64,000 nucleotides of DNA from assembly GCF_003073045.1 (NCBI RefSeq), contig NC_037593.1:13958735-14022734 (forward strand), read 5' to 3'. The notes below the pieces were generated by a model. It was given only the letters and a program-made list of their open reading frames with translations. It ran no database searches and was not told the origin of the DNA. This document shows positions 1-12,513 of this stretch, piece after piece. The stretch is from Pomacea canaliculata. Its lineage: Eukaryota; Mollusca; Gastropoda; Architaenioglossa; Ampullariidae. Positions within the stretch are counted from its first letter, which is position 1, and the number at the start of each line of letters is the position of its first letter. A program made the position numbers and the translations under genes.

Positions 1-1240
1 GACCGTGACAAACCCAGGCAATTCAAATCAACGTTTTACCGATCTTCCATTAAAATGGATCTTTTATTAAAAGATTACCCTTCATCCTTTTTCTTCACAT
101 AGTCTTCGAGTAAAAGCTTGTGAATAAGGAGCATGTTCATTTTATCCCAGTGCGTTCAGATACTTACAGAGCCGCATATATTTCTATACATTGCGCTGTT
201 AATGTTTAAAAAAAAGTTTATGGATGCCTTTGAATGAATGTAATGTTGCACCTGTACCCGGTTTTTATTTATCTTCCGATATACAATGATAGTACTTTAT
301 CTTTTACCTCCATAATTTTAAAAATGTCTTAAGATTACAGGTGAAGAAGCTTTCTCAATCCCTCTTACTGACACTTGTTTGATCACAACAATCGTTGTCC
401 AGTGAGATTGTGTACCCGCTGAGTATCCTTATAACACGTTCAAGGTCGCCTTTTGTGTGGGTGGTATCGACCAGTAGATAATAGATAATAGATAATAACC
501 TCTTCAGACCTGCTTCCTGGGGCCCGATGCATAGCTGGTCCTTAGGCGCTGTCTATCCGAGTAACGTGTTACCAGTGTCAGCAAGCTGACTAGGTTTATC
601 TTTCATGATATGTTTATCGATTATCTATTAAATCCGCACAAATATGAGTGATATTCAAGCAGCTTGGCAAAGGTTTTACGTCGTTTTCATATAAACAATT
701 TTTTCGAGCTGGGCCAAATGTCCATATTTAGCCACAGTCCTATTGCCTAGAGTCGTGTTGTGAAGCCAGATCCCAGGTGAATAACGAAGAACTCATTGCT
801 AGGTCATTAGATATCAGTTTTATTTCGCTTTTGTTCATCCAGTCACTCCCAGGTGGATATTCTGAGTGAATAAAGGCTAGCGAGTGTAGAAGGTAAGTTT
901 TATACAAGAAATTTACAGTTTGTATCAGAGTTGAGATAGGAGTCAGAATTATTTTAAGCATATTTTAAACAACCAGACCAGATTCCAGTTCACTGCAAGT
1001 AATAAGCAATCAAAAGTATTGAATACACTATTGCTTATGAAGGACAAAAAATATAAAGCAGTAGATTGTAGTTTTGTATATTTACACGCCTAAAAAGGCA
1101 ACTGTCTTTACATTTGATTTGACCCAAGCTATTTGCTTTCTATTTTTATCCAAATTTTCTTTATGTCAAGCTCCTTAAAATTAAACATGTATTTTATAAC
1201 GAGAAAAAGGTTATCATTATTCTCATTCTCACATCCCTGT
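1..1240. other. Non-coding stretch, no gene seen
   Basis: AT-rich sequence with no convincing exon or conserved protein similarity. A short AGATAAT-type simple repeat lies near 476-497. The rest is probably intergenic or 5' flank of the PLAC8-like gene that starts at 1478. Confidence 0.5.
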
Positions 1241-1250
1241 AAAATTTTAG

Positions 1251-1425
1251 CAGGGCTTCTGCTTACGCAAAAAATTGCGTACAGTACGCATTAAAAGTTC
1301 GGAGGACCCCTTCAATTTTCGTCAATGGAGTCCCCTTCAAATCTGGGCGAAGAACAGGGATCCCTTAAAATTCTGAAGAAGGGGTCCCTGGGACCCCAAA
1401 GAATTTAGCCTTAGCAGAAGCCCTG
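1251..1425. mobile_element. MITE-like element with 13-bp terminal inverted repeats
   Basis: The left end CAGGGCTTCTGCT (1251-1263) is the exact reverse complement of the right end AGCAGAAGCCCTG (1413-1425). The 149-bp interior has no coding potential and carries an inner palindrome-like GGTCCCTGGGACCCC stretch near 1383-1397. This is the form of a small non-autonomous DNA transposon. A similar TTTAG-type sequence flanks both ends, but I cannot fix a clean target-site duplication, so the superfamily is unassigned. It lies about 50 bp upstream of the PLAC8-like gene's first coding exon and so may contribute to its promoter or 5' UTR. Confidence 0.7.
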
Positions 1426-1477
1426 ATTTAGAATAAAAAATTATCTCACTTGCTTCACTCTTTGAAATGAAGTCAGA

Positions 1478-2678
1478 ATGGATGAAAAACCAGCGGTGGA
1501 CGAGGCAGGGAATCATTCACTACAAGACTACAACCAGCCACCCCAGTACGCACAGCCACCCCAGTATGCCCAGCCACCCAATGCTCCAGTGCAGGGTATG
1601 TGGGGACCAGCACCTGTGATGACGCAGCCGATGACTTCCATGAACACCAACAATCATCAACAACCAACCTGCCCCTATCATCCAACTACCCCGAGTTTGG
1701 AGCTCAGGCGTCTGCGACATGTGTAACGACATGGGCATTTGTAAGTTACTCCACCCACCCCCTTCTCTACCCGACTGATGGCATCTATGACAGTGACTGT
1801 GACATCGTAATTACAGTTGTTAGTTTTAGCATTATAATGATCCTCGTGGAAACGACCCTCACGTACACATCAAGAAGATGACAGCTTTGGAAGTTGACTA
1901 ATCCGTGTGTGTAACATTCACAGTCACACTCTCCACCAAAAGAAGACCTGACACTTAGGTTCACTTTACACTGTGCTGTTTGCTACATAATAATTTAAGT
2001 ATTTATTTGTATACAGGCTGCATGGTTACGTTTTGCGGGATGTGTTCCGGGTGTCAGCTGGCCATGGACATGGGAGAGAGCTGCTGTCTGCCTCTGTGTG
2101 TACCCGGTTGGCTTATCACCCTTAGAACGAAGATGCGAACACAATATAACATTCAGGTGGGTACCATTAGGAAGTAGCAAACCTCCAAAGCTAAAAGTCA
2201 CTTTGGATTGTGGGATGTATTAACACTGAACTGATAAACAAGTTTGGATTAGTATATAGTGGCGGAGGAAGATGTTTGGCTTCGGGGGGAGAGGTGGGCG
2301 GGCAAACGCCATGCTGACGGCGAACGACGTGGTTTACTTTCTTTTTTCTTAGCTTACCCTTCCTCCATCTCCTTGTCCCCCTGGTTCAGACGCATATTGA
2401 CCAAAAATTCAAAATCTCGAAGGTTTATCCCAAACTACTGAATTCCATTGACCTTCACACACAACTTTGTGAAATGTTATCAAACGTTTGACATCCACCC
2501 TGATTTAAAAACGGTCTTTAGAAATATGTGTGAGCAAGTAACCCACGTGTTTAACTCCATTCAGGGAAGTGTGTGCGACGACTGCAACGCCATTTGCTTC
2601 TGCGGCCCTTGCGTCATGTGTCAAATGATGCGAGAGCTGAAGCTCATGAAGACCACCACAACAGTCGTCGTGCGATGA
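1478..2678 (+). CDS. PLAC8/cornifelin family cysteine-rich protein, copy 1 (3 coding exons, one frame break)
   Basis: Coding exons are 1478-1740, 2017-2156 and 2565-2678. All introns are GT-AG (donors at 1741 and 2157; acceptor AGs at 2015-2016 and 2563-2564). The N-terminus is proline/glutamine/tyrosine-rich, with PPQYAQ written twice. The PLAC8 domain then begins at W-SSGVCDMCNDMGICC and continues with CSGCQLAMDMGESCC, LCVPGWLITLRTKMRTQYNI and CDDCNAICFCGPCVMCQMMREL, all hallmarks of the family. PLAC8 proteins are small cysteine-rich proteins of plasma membrane or cytosol linked to metal homeostasis, cell size and epithelial functions; the role here is unknown. Oddity: the N-terminal half and the domain are in different frames, with one surplus base around 1637-1645. 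With that base discounted the exons sum to 516 nt (171 residues). A possible 3' splice site sits just before the ATG, so a 5' UTR exon is likely. Confidence 0.85.
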
Positions 2679-2792
2679 ACTCTCCCGACGACACTGCGAC
2701 CCACGCCAATCGCTTCGCGGAGCCACCGACGAAGCACACCGAGACCAGAGACAACTTCTTTTTTAACAAAACTATGGAAATTACTATTATTA

Positions 2793-2798
2793 AATAAA
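2793..2798 (+). terminator. AATAAA polyadenylation signal of PLAC8-like copy 1
   Basis: A canonical AATAAA hexamer lies about 115 bp downstream of the stop codon at 2676-2678, a usual distance for a short 3' UTR. Confidence 0.6.
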
Positions 2799-3215
2799 GT
2801 CAGCTGCAACTGGTTACATCCTTTTTGTCCTGCATTTTTTTTGAAAATTACGTTTCCATGCTTCAAACAACATTCACATGCTGACATAACATTTGTATAA
2901 ACAATAAAAAGGAGGAAGTGATGACTAAAACACATATCTCACATAAAATTTATAATACAGAGGAAGAAAAGGTGACTAACCTGGATGTCACCTGAAAGTC
3001 TTGTACAGGAATATTCGTGATTGAGGAGAGACTACTCCGGTAATCAAGTTACTACAGCACGTACGGCGCATTTTCTCCCTTGTAATTTTTTGTGCTTCTT
3101 GTGATAAAATGCTTATAACAATGGCAGGATTAGAGAAAAAGTCAAAGTGTAACAACAAAGTGACTGATGTTATAATATCTATCTGTTCAAATTAAAATGA
3201 TCCTTATCATCAATA

Positions 3216-3332
3216 AAGTCAGGGTTGGCTGTCCTGGGTTCAGCACTCGTCTCGGGCAAGCTGTTCTTTCAAGTGGCATCTGTTTACAGGGTTGACTGCC
3301 TTGCAGTAGTATAGACTTAGTTGCTGGATCGG
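3216..3332 (+). mobile_element. Diverged tRNA-derived SINE fragment
   Basis: Reads AGGGTTGGCTGTCCTGGGTT, then CTCGGGCA-, -GCATCTGTTTACAGGG- and -TTAGTTGCTGG-, in the same order as the reverse complement of the fuller copy at 57837-58012. The 5' tRNA-like promoter part is missing. GACAG-rich low-complexity sequence follows immediately (3330-3375). Confidence 0.65.
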
Positions 3333-4254
3333 ACAGGACAGAACAGGACAGACAAGCACAATGCAGGACAGACATCCATGCTTCTTGTCCTTGCCTGTGT
3401 CGCGCGCCCAGATGTCTGGCACGGACTGATCGTCTTGTCATGGTCTGCGCATGTGCATAGCTATGTATGACACATTATCTCTCTGTCTATCATCTGCACA
3501 AAAGAGCCACCTGTGGACGACAATTTACGTGCGTATGACGACCAGGGTTCGCTGGCAATAAAAAGAGTAGACATGGACTAAGTGTTCACGGTACGAGACG
3601 CAAACATGTTTGAAAGTACACAAGTCTGCACAACAAAGCAAGCTGTGACAAAGCTCTTTTCGAATTCTATTAGCTCAGTATCAGGACGCGGGACGTGACA
3701 GGACAAAAGAAGTCGATACAAGGGAAGGCGGGCACAGACACACCTGTACTAGTTGCGCAACACACCTGAAATACACTTGGACACGAAAATCAGTTTTATA
3801 GAGAGTTGCTTAACACAAAGCACAAAGAAGTTTCAGAACGTTTTAACTAAAACCGTTTTAAATAAGACAAAGTTTCTGAAATCGCCCAAGTTAGCGGCAC
3901 ATGCGAGTGTAAAAGATGGCAGCTTCAATGGAAATTCATCCAAGGGATAATTTTTATACACAGCAGGAGCAAAATTACCAACTGGATTGTTGGCTGACTT
4001 TCCACGATGTAGCCTTAATTGCTGGCTAGGAGTAAATAATTTATTCCCCACTTCTTCCATTAGTCCCTTCTTTCTCCTATCCCGTCCCTCATTTTAATTG
4101 CTAAAATCCCCTTTCTTTCTGTTCATGGGCATCCACTTGGAAATGTCTAACAACCATTGGCCGTCATTTAATGTAGGTCTGTGGTAACAATCAAGCACGT
4201 GTCCGGACGATTATGATTCTTAATGAGTACACCCCAGCAGTCACAAGCTACCAC

Positions 4255-4965
4255 ATAAGCACGAATGTACTGTACACTCACTCCTCGTCAAGCATGGACA
4301 TGATGGTTCCTGGGTGCCAAGCTGTCTACACACTTATTGTCAAGCCCCTATTCTAAACTGAAGTGGGTCATGTGATCGACATAAAACCAAAGTCTCACGT
4401 CGGCGCCATCTGGTCACACGCGGTAGTAAAGCTAAGGGACATTGAATTTTATGGCTGAATGCATGTTTGATTGATCAACGGGCTTCTCGCATGAGCAGGT
4501 ATGAGTCATTGCAGACGTGGTATGTCCCTCGTGCCAACATCTATAGTACACTGGATCACGTGACCCGAATCAGTAGTTCATCAGACGTATAAGGTCCGTG
4601 CTAATATAATTGCTTGCCTCCATTCCCTGCTGCTGTTCACAGCCGGTGAAGAGACAGGAGGACAGCGTTCAGCGTAGTCTCCAGGGGAGGGATCCGTTTA
4701 TGGGGGGTCGTGATTGCTAATTTTACAATGCAGTTTGCACGCACTCTCAGAACAAGTCTACCTGTCCCTTGAGGTGTCCAGCAATGTTTGTCCGATCTTA
4801 GAGGTAATAGCGACGAGATGGTGACGACGATGATGATGATGATGAGGGGGTGGAGGAGAAGAAGGAGTAGGATACAAATGTACAGATTTCTAAAAGTTCA
4901 CTTCCTTTTTGTCGACTGTTTAGAGGCCCGAAATGTGATCATTAATGGTTTTTACACCTTTGTGA
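4255..4965 (+). repeat. Dispersed repeat R, copy R1 (most diverged)
   Basis: Shares with R2 (5587-6525), in the same order, blocks around a GGACATGA-GGTTC sequence, the AAGCTGT-TACACACTTA segment, the CTGGATCACGTGA / ACTGGATCACATGA segment, the TCCGGTGAAGAGA-like block, GAGGTGTCC-CAATGTTT, and a trinucleotide GAC/GAT run (4801-4850). No coding potential is apparent. The family is unknown; it may be a derelict transposon or a local segmental repeat. Confidence 0.6.
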
Positions 4966-5586
4966 GGTCGGTGTCAAACCTAACTTGCTTTAAATATTTT
5001 AGGTCCGCAGTGGGAGGAATTCTTGGCTTTGTAAGGTTATGTGGTGCTGGGGGGAGTGAGAGAAGGAGGAATAGCAACCCACTTTCGAGATCGCACTGAA
5101 TGCCTGTGTGTGTCTCCACCTGCGGAGTACCCGTCCATGCGACAAGGACAATAATAGCCTTTCAGACCAGCTGTCTTCAGACAAGACGGCCCACGATTAC
5201 GACGACGACTGAGTGAAATGAAAACCGTTAAATGACAAGTTATGACACTGAACTGTGAACACAACCAAGCAGAGGCATTGAGACAGACTCCAGATGGCGC
5301 GTGTGAACAGACTGGCAGTGCGTGCATGTATCTACTGTACCTACGAATGTAAACATGTTTATGCGCTTGAAGATTGTTTAATCATCTGGGTGTGTGCACT
5401 GAGTTTACACGTACTTCAAGAAGGCAAAGAAACCGGACAAAGAAACCGGACAAAGAAAACTGGGACACAGCCTACTCTCTGTGTTCCTAACCGTAGGCAT
5501 TTCGGTATCCATGAACATTCATGTGCGTGCAGTGCGACAGACTAAACATGTTGTGCAAATGTATGTGTGTGTGATTTTGCCAGCAA

Positions 5587-6375
5587 CAAGTCGACGATTC
5601 TGTCTGGCTTCTGTCTACATTGACCTCAACACCGACATTGCTCTCCTCCTCTACGATAATGCTTCATCGTTCTATTCTCACATCCTTCCTTCCTCCCCTC
5701 TTCCTCCTTGCCCCTTACTCATTTTATTTCCGAGTGTCCGCCTGTCTGTGCATGTGAATATCCTAGAAGTGTCTGTAACAACTAAACACTTGTTCTGACC
5801 GCCATTTCATAATGGTTACAAGTCACAGGCCATCACAATGGCACAACGGCGCACGCATGCACTGTACACACTCACTCACTTGCTCGCAGGCAAGCACGGA
5901 CATGAAGGTTCTTGGATGCCAAGCTGTGTACACGCTTACTAACATTCCCTCTTCTAAAGTCTGAAGCAGGTCTTGTGGTTGGCACTGAAATTCTAAAAGA
6001 CTTCGAACACGTTTTATTTTTCAACAGATTTCTCCTAGAAAAAAATTAAGTTAATTGAAAACTATGTTACAGACGTGACATGTCCCTCGTGTCAGCACCC
6101 ACTGGATCACATGACTACATCAGCAGGTCATCAAGTATAAGGTCGGTGTTCATGCATCCTGTAACCAAGAGGGCGTGCGTCTGTTCCATGCGGATGCTCG
6201 CCTGCCACAGCCTGCTCACATCCGGTGAAGAGATAAGAGGACAACGCTCAGAGTGCAGCCTCAAGTGGACATGACCGTTATTGGGGGGTCATCGTCGCTG
6301 AATTTGCAGTGTAGATAGTCAAAGTGTCCTTTGAGGTGTCCTACAATATTTACCCTATTTTAGCGACTATAGCGA

Positions 6376-6407
<32 letters not shown>

Positions 6408-6525
6408 TGATGAGGATGTTGAGGAAGTAGAAAAATATGTAGTTCACTCCCTTTCTCATGGGTGTTTAGGAGACCCAAACATGGAAAGTGGTCGTTGAAT
6501 GGTTCTCTACACCGTTATGAGGTTT
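5587..6525 (+). repeat. Dispersed repeat R, copy R2 (longest copy)
   Basis: From 5587 (CAAGTCGACGATTCTGTCTG) to about 6282 it matches R3 at 25252-25965 closely. The part beyond, with a GAC microsatellite at 6379-6408, is shared only with R1. It has pyrimidine-rich stretches and a short open segment at 6080-6274 that is also open in R3, but no recognisable protein domain. Class unassigned. Confidence 0.65.
6379..6408. repeat. (GAC)n microsatellite
   Basis: About nine consecutive GAC units followed by GAT units, inside repeat R2. Confidence 0.9.
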
Positions 6526-6549
6526 TAAAAACTAATTGTCAGAATCGGG

Positions 6550-9500
6550 GAGAGAAAAAAAAAGAAAACAAAAAAGAAGAAGAATGGAGCAAGGTTTCAA
6601 GAATCTTCGCCCCCCTTGAATGAGTGAAACGTTTTTTCCCCTCACCCTCTCGGTCAGATAAAATACTTGTCAGACGAAGCCACCAGTCGCTGTGAACTTT
6701 AAAATGTGATGAGATCGAAGTAGAAAATTATTGCTAAAATATTATCATTAAAAACACTAATATATTAAATAACAGAATCACATTTAGCAATAATTGTATC
6801 TAAATTAACTTAATAAAGGGGAAATGGTGATTAAGGCGCCAAGTATTTCTGATCACAGGCCACCCACGCATGTCCCCTGACCTCTCCCCCACCTCCTTTG
6901 GAAAATCCCAAAAGGGAGGGAGATTAATTTCAAAGTTGAGTACTGAAGAAGTGGTAGCTATTTTTAACAAATTGTTCCCTTTGTCCTGTACTTAATGCGT
7001 CCATAGACGTATACAAACAAACACCGCACTTCTGATATTTTTTTTAATTCACAAATCTGGGTTAGTCGTTGAACGGGTCATGTTTACTCCGCTGGGTGGG
7101 AACAGGATCAAGTTTTTTTCCCTGTTGAGTGAGGAAGAAAAGTGACCCCTGAAAACAGAGACCAGTTTAACCACAATTCACTGAACGAGGGCAATACTTT
7201 CAGCAGTGAATGGGTTAAAAATAAAATCGCTACTCCCAGTGAGCACTGCGCGCAATAATACGACTGCTAGAATCAGAGAACGGCACTCAGGGGCAAGATC
7301 ATTGCGCTCCACTGACGACCCAAACAGTCAACATTTCCCTGCTGGTAAGTTGGTTATATATTATTATGTTTGTACCTTTCTAAAGCGTTAAGTATGATGA
7401 ATGTGTTTCTTGTACATTTGACTGTCATGGGGATGTCTGGCTCTTTGTGGTCCTCAGTGATTCTCTTTCTATTGTGTAGAGGGCGGCCCATGATTACGAT
7501 GGCGTATTTGATGGCCTTGTGCAATGAATCGGGTGGTGCGTACAAACGGGCGATGTTCTGCGTGAACATAATTTTCATGATTCATGAAGCGTATAAAAGA
7601 AATAATGTTCTGCATCAGCTTAACACGTATAATAAAAAAAATGGCTTTCACCGTCTCATCACGAACTTGTATTACTGGACTGCTGGCAGACGACTTTTTT
7701 CAGTTAACTACTAACACGAGGTATCCTACTACAAAGCTTCCGGTTTAGTCACATTCTTTGTTTAGGGTCGCAGAGACTAACAGCGGAGAACTTCACAATC
7801 TTGGCAGACACAGCAATCCACCTATACACATCCGTGGTCTCGTGTCTCATAAGTCAAACACAGTCAAGACGAACACAGTGATTCATCCTCAAAATATCAA
7901 GGGCCTTTAGTAACGGTCCCAAAGAGGAGTAGTCCCAAAGTCGCCATTCTACTATTCAGTGTGTTTTGTGTGGGATGGAAACTGGTACAGGGTACTATGT
8001 AGGTCAGTAAGCCTGTTATGCAGACCGCCTGTTCACCCCCACACACGCACAGCCCCTGTAGCCACACCCCAGTCCTGTGCGGCTGTTACCACGCATTCTC
8101 CATCCACCTTCCTGGGACAACAAGACCTGAAGGTAGGCTTCGTCTTTTCGTGCAAAACACATGCTGGTTCCACTACTATCTTTTCTTTTGACAACATTTT
8201 AAAAAATATATATTTCCAATTTTTCTTGTTTCGAATGCTGTAAATACTTGAGGTGATGCACTTTCGATGCTCTTTTCTCATTGAATTGTATTGATCATAC
8301 ATGCCAGGTGGTAAATGCAGACCTTAAATCAATACATATTTGCAAAAATTATATATTCTCATTTGCATTCAGTGCGTGATTAATAAACAAGAACTACAGA
8401 ACAGGATTAATTTATCCAACACAAACAAACAAACAAACAAACAAACAAACAAAAACTAAACTAAAAGATCAGATATACGTAAGGACACGTGCACTCACAA
8501 GGCAACCATCTGTGCTTCCAAAGGCAGCTGTCTCCTTAGCGTTGTCCTCAACTTCTTTTAACCATCTAGTTGTCATGAAAATGTGGATCTCAGTATAAGT
8601 GTGTAGGGGTGGTTTCCGTCATATGTAGGTAAAGATGGTTCATGACATTTGTGTCTAGATGTGGTGTCATGATCTGTGTTAGGTTACCTGAACGCTTGAA
8701 AATTCTCGCATATTTCACAAATAGTCTTTGGAATTCAAGAACAATATTATGTTTAGAAAAGGGGCACGACCGTTGTTAGTTTTTTTTTTTTAAGTGTAGA
8801 TGCCTCATGGCCTACATATCTTCCATGAAGGTGGTAAAAAGTGACTTCTTCTATGTAGCTTTGCTGAAGACAAAAAAAAAAGTTCGTTTTTGTACCTCGC
8901 CATGTCGAAGGTCCGATATGAGATTCTAACACGCGACCTTTTTTGTCAGGCCGAGCAGAGAGCTTTTTAAATGTTGGTTGTGGACAAACTGGATGACCAC
9001 ACCCACTTCAACACGACATGCGTGATAATGGCGAAGCAAACATAAAGCACTTGACACAGACTCGATGTTACGTCTGCTGTGAAATATTCCAGAGCTCTTG
9101 CACTTATCCAGTAGTTGATAACTCCATTATTTTTTCTTCACATTTTTTTTTACTCCCAGTAATGCGAACCGCCCACAGGTCTGTAATGTGAAGGTTTGAG
9201 AGAAGTAATCCGAGGTATGGGTGTAGCTCTTTGAGCCACCCGGACTTAGTTTATTGTTATACATTTGTGTTCCCTGTGCCAGAATCTTAACTATACCACA
9301 GAAAGTTTACCGAGGTCTCTTCATATTGTTCCTTGCTTTTACTTTGTACTTATAATGATACAGTTTTAAAGACAACTTTGAGAAACATCTGATAATAGGA
9401 ATAAGACTGAGGCCATGTTGATATGGAAGGTCGATATTTATTATCAAATTATCGAAAACATTATTCCTACTGTTATTGTGAGGCTGAAATTTGATTGCTT

Positions 9501-10230
9501 ATTTAGTTATTGCTCTTCTTTTCTATTTTGTTTTTCCCTTTGTGTATTTTTTCTCTCTTTAATTTGTGTTTGTTTTTGTTTTATTCCGTATTGGTTTGTG
9601 GGTTTCTTAAGCGCAATAGTAATGTTTCATTATTCTTTTCTTGTTTATCAAAGATTTCTCTAAATCGTCCATCACGCAAAAGTGATAGGTCATTGTGGGG
9701 TTTGCAAGTCAATGATGTGTGTAAATATGGTGTCATCAAACTGTCACTGACAAAAATATATTGGAGCCACGTGGTCATGTACTAGACTTCTAATAATAAT
9801 CATACCTGTGCTGTATTCTCTGCGTCGCATGCCTTCTTCTACTAATGGGTTATTTTAAGACCGACTTATTACAAATAGGATCAGACATCAAGGGGTTGTC
9901 TTACATAACCTTGTTATGTACTTTTGAAAAAAGGACACACGATTTTCCCAAACACACATATACACGCCTGCGCACACACTCGCCATCTAACCAAACAAAA
10001 ATCCGTCTATAAACCCCGTTCTATTATTATTTCCTTGAACCTGTCAATCCTCAGTCATCCTGTTTCTCACATTATGTTGCACTTTTGTTTGCTTTTTACT
10101 GAGCGTTTTCTTTTTTGGATAAATGAACAGCACGTGGAAAGAAAAGTAATATGTATGCGTCACATATTTTTGTTACAGTAAGCCACACAGCTTTCAGGTT
10201 CTTCGCCAAAGCTTGGATTCATCGAGGTGG
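6550..10230. other. Non-coding stretch between the PLAC8-like genes
   Basis: No exon is supported. Small open frames (for example 7370-7714 and 9415-9785) show no domain, splice context or conservation signal. A (CAAA)n microsatellite lies at 8420-8455 and short A or T runs are frequent. Confidence 0.5.
8420..8455. repeat. (CAAA)n microsatellite
   Basis: About eight uninterrupted CAAA units. Confidence 0.9.
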
Positions 10231-10238
10231 TAAAGAAA

Positions 10239-11966
10239 ATGTCCTATTATCCGAACAACCCCGCTTATGCTGCAGACCCAAAAGATATTCAGCTTCAGGT
10301 ACAGGAAAGAAAAAAAAAATGATGAAGATTCTCGATCCAAATGGGCTTCATACTGTAGCCTTTGTCGAACTCTTCTGTATAATAACTTTGATGGACTCCT
10401 GATAAAAGTCTGCGACTGAAAAGCCTTTTAAAATTAGCTCCGGGTTTTGAGGAAAAACTTCACTTAACGAAAGTTCAAGGTAGTGATTTTCTCTGTAAAC
10501 ATCCATTTAAGTTTTTGTTTTCTATAAATTATGAAACAACACCTGAAGAAGAGTTAATGAAAATGATCTACGAAAATCGGAAATCGGCAAAAACTACAAC
10601 AGACACCACGAAGTCGGATGGTTTCGTCATCAAAATAAATAGGTTAATACTGGTTTCTGAGTAATAAATCTGTTAGACCTTTGATTTTCTTAGGCTTTCT
10701 ATTGTCCATTGTTCATTGACTGCTTGTTCGAATTCTGAATCTTGGAAGATTAAAAAAAAAAAAAAAAAAGTGACGCGCTAGCAAATTAATTTTCAACAGT
10801 TTGCTTACTTGTCCCTCACAAGCTTAATCTGCTGTCTGTCTGTCTGAAAGACCGACTACAGATACGGAGGGTCACACCCAGTTGTGGCGCAGCCAGCGTC
10901 GTCCACTAGTAACACTACAGTCATCATCAACCAGACGGCAGCGTATCAACCGCCGCGGATGTGGTCCACCGATATGTGTGGCTGCTGCGAAGACATAGGA
11001 ATCTGTGAGCATCTCGTCATCAGGCTATGTTGCTTTAGTTTTGTACATAAACAGCTTTGATTGTCGCTCGTGAAGCTCGGGAATGGCTAAGCGCAAAATG
11101 AACAGAGGTGTCGTAATCGAGTCACTGCCCTCGGGTTGATTACACTTTCGAGTCTCCAACGTACGTCCCTATTGACTAGCTCAATGCAGTCTAGAGTAAT
11201 AAAGAGATTAATTATTGAATCGTGAGATTTTTTTACAACAAATTACAGAAGATTCAAACACTTCAAATATTTTAAATATGGCTAGCAACACTTGTATGAT
11301 GTTTTAGGCTGCTGCGTCGTCTTCTGCGAGGTCTGCGCGTCCATTCAGCTGTCACGTGACATGGGAGAGCACTGCTGTGTACCTTGCTGCGTCCCTGGCT
11401 GGCTTATCGTTCTTAGAACAAAGCTTCGAATGCAGCAGAACATTCAGGTCAGAGTCGTGCACAGACAGGTCGCTAAGTCAGCTATGAATCTTTATTATCT
11501 TCTCTTGTGCTTCCTCTATCTCTCACAGTGTTAAAGTGATGCAATGTTTATTTATTTATATATAGGTTCCTTCCTCGAACTTCCGAGGTTTATTTCCTGA
11601 TATTTAAACTATCTGTAGAATCCCAGATCGTCTCTTCATAAAAAGGCCACTGAGCCCCAAACATTCACATCTCAGCTTGCTACTGTACTTTCTGAAAAAC
11701 CAACGCACTGTGTGTGTATCGTAAGGTGCATGGTGTTTCTTTTTCTTTTTTTTTTTTTAATAGAGACCTCCCATCAAACTCCAGTTTGTTAGTGCTGTAA
11801 AGAAATGCTACATTTGTATGTATATTTATTTTCCACTTTTTTTTTTCCTTGCCTATAGGGTACAGTCATGGATGACTGCTGCAGAACCGTTTTCTGCGGC
11901 TACTGTGTTCTATGTCAGATGATGCGAGAAGTAAAACAACTAAAGAATTCGGGCATCAAACTGTAG
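10239..11966 (+). CDS. PLAC8/cornifelin family cysteine-rich protein, copy 2 (4 coding exons, intact)
   Basis: Coding exons are 10239-10298, 10851-11004, 11308-11447 and 11859-11966. They sum to 462 nt (153 residues) with phases that match at every junction. The N-terminus MSYYPNNPAYAADPKD is tyrosine/proline-rich. The domain starts at W-STDMCGCCEDIGICC and continues with CASIQLSRDMGEHCC, CCVPGWLIVLRTKLRMQQNI and MDDCCRTVFCGYCVLCQMMRE. The third exon has the same length (140 nt) and phase as exon 2 of the copy at 1478-2678, so the two are tandem paralogues. The first coding exon has no clear counterpart in copy 1. The exon 2 acceptor is the AAAG before 10851; the alternative CTACAG at 10856-10861 would put the exon out of frame. 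Membrane-associated or cytosolic cysteine-rich protein, function unknown here. Confidence 0.88.
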
Positions 11967-12144
11967 AAAAGGCATCTGACAAAAACCTTACTGGCTGTAC
12001 GACCATCACCAAGAACGATAACTGACAACTAAAATGGACAGCTAGAGTTATAGTTGTCGCTGTAATTATTCCAGCATATTCGAGTCTATATCTCGCAGCA
12101 GTTTTATGTCTTTTTTCTCTTTGATCGCACAGACGTTGCTCTCT

Positions 12145-12150
12145 AATAAA
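12145..12150 (+). terminator. AATAAA polyadenylation signal of PLAC8-like copy 2
   Basis: Canonical hexamer about 180 bp downstream of the stop codon at 11964-11966. Confidence 0.5.
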
Positions 12151-12513
12151 AGAAAAATGGCGATGGTCCTTAAAGGTCCAGATTCAATATGGACTAACGG
12201 TCGGCGTCCATTACAAAAATCGCATACAGCGTCTGTCGTCTGCTTATCCCAGTCCACACGGGACACGATATGCAGAAAAGCAGGCCATTTAACAACTCTG
12301 TCAAACAAAAAGTCCACTAGCACATGTTGACACTTCTAGCATTTGTATTTAAAAACAAATTAGCTTGCAGTCTTAAAAACTCCAAAAACAGATAGAACGT
12401 AAGGCACAAGAAATAACCTCGTCATATTTCCATCCACCACAAATCTTTTCAACTGCACAGGTTCCACAGCCTTCAACTTCTGAAATGACACAACTGCCCT
12501 GTGTTCTTATCTG

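Noticed and set aside
7370-7714. Plus-strand 114-codon frame with hydrophobic stretches (possible receptor-like exon)
   Set aside because: Hydrophobicity is the only support; there are no flanking splice sites with matching phase and no motif I recognise.
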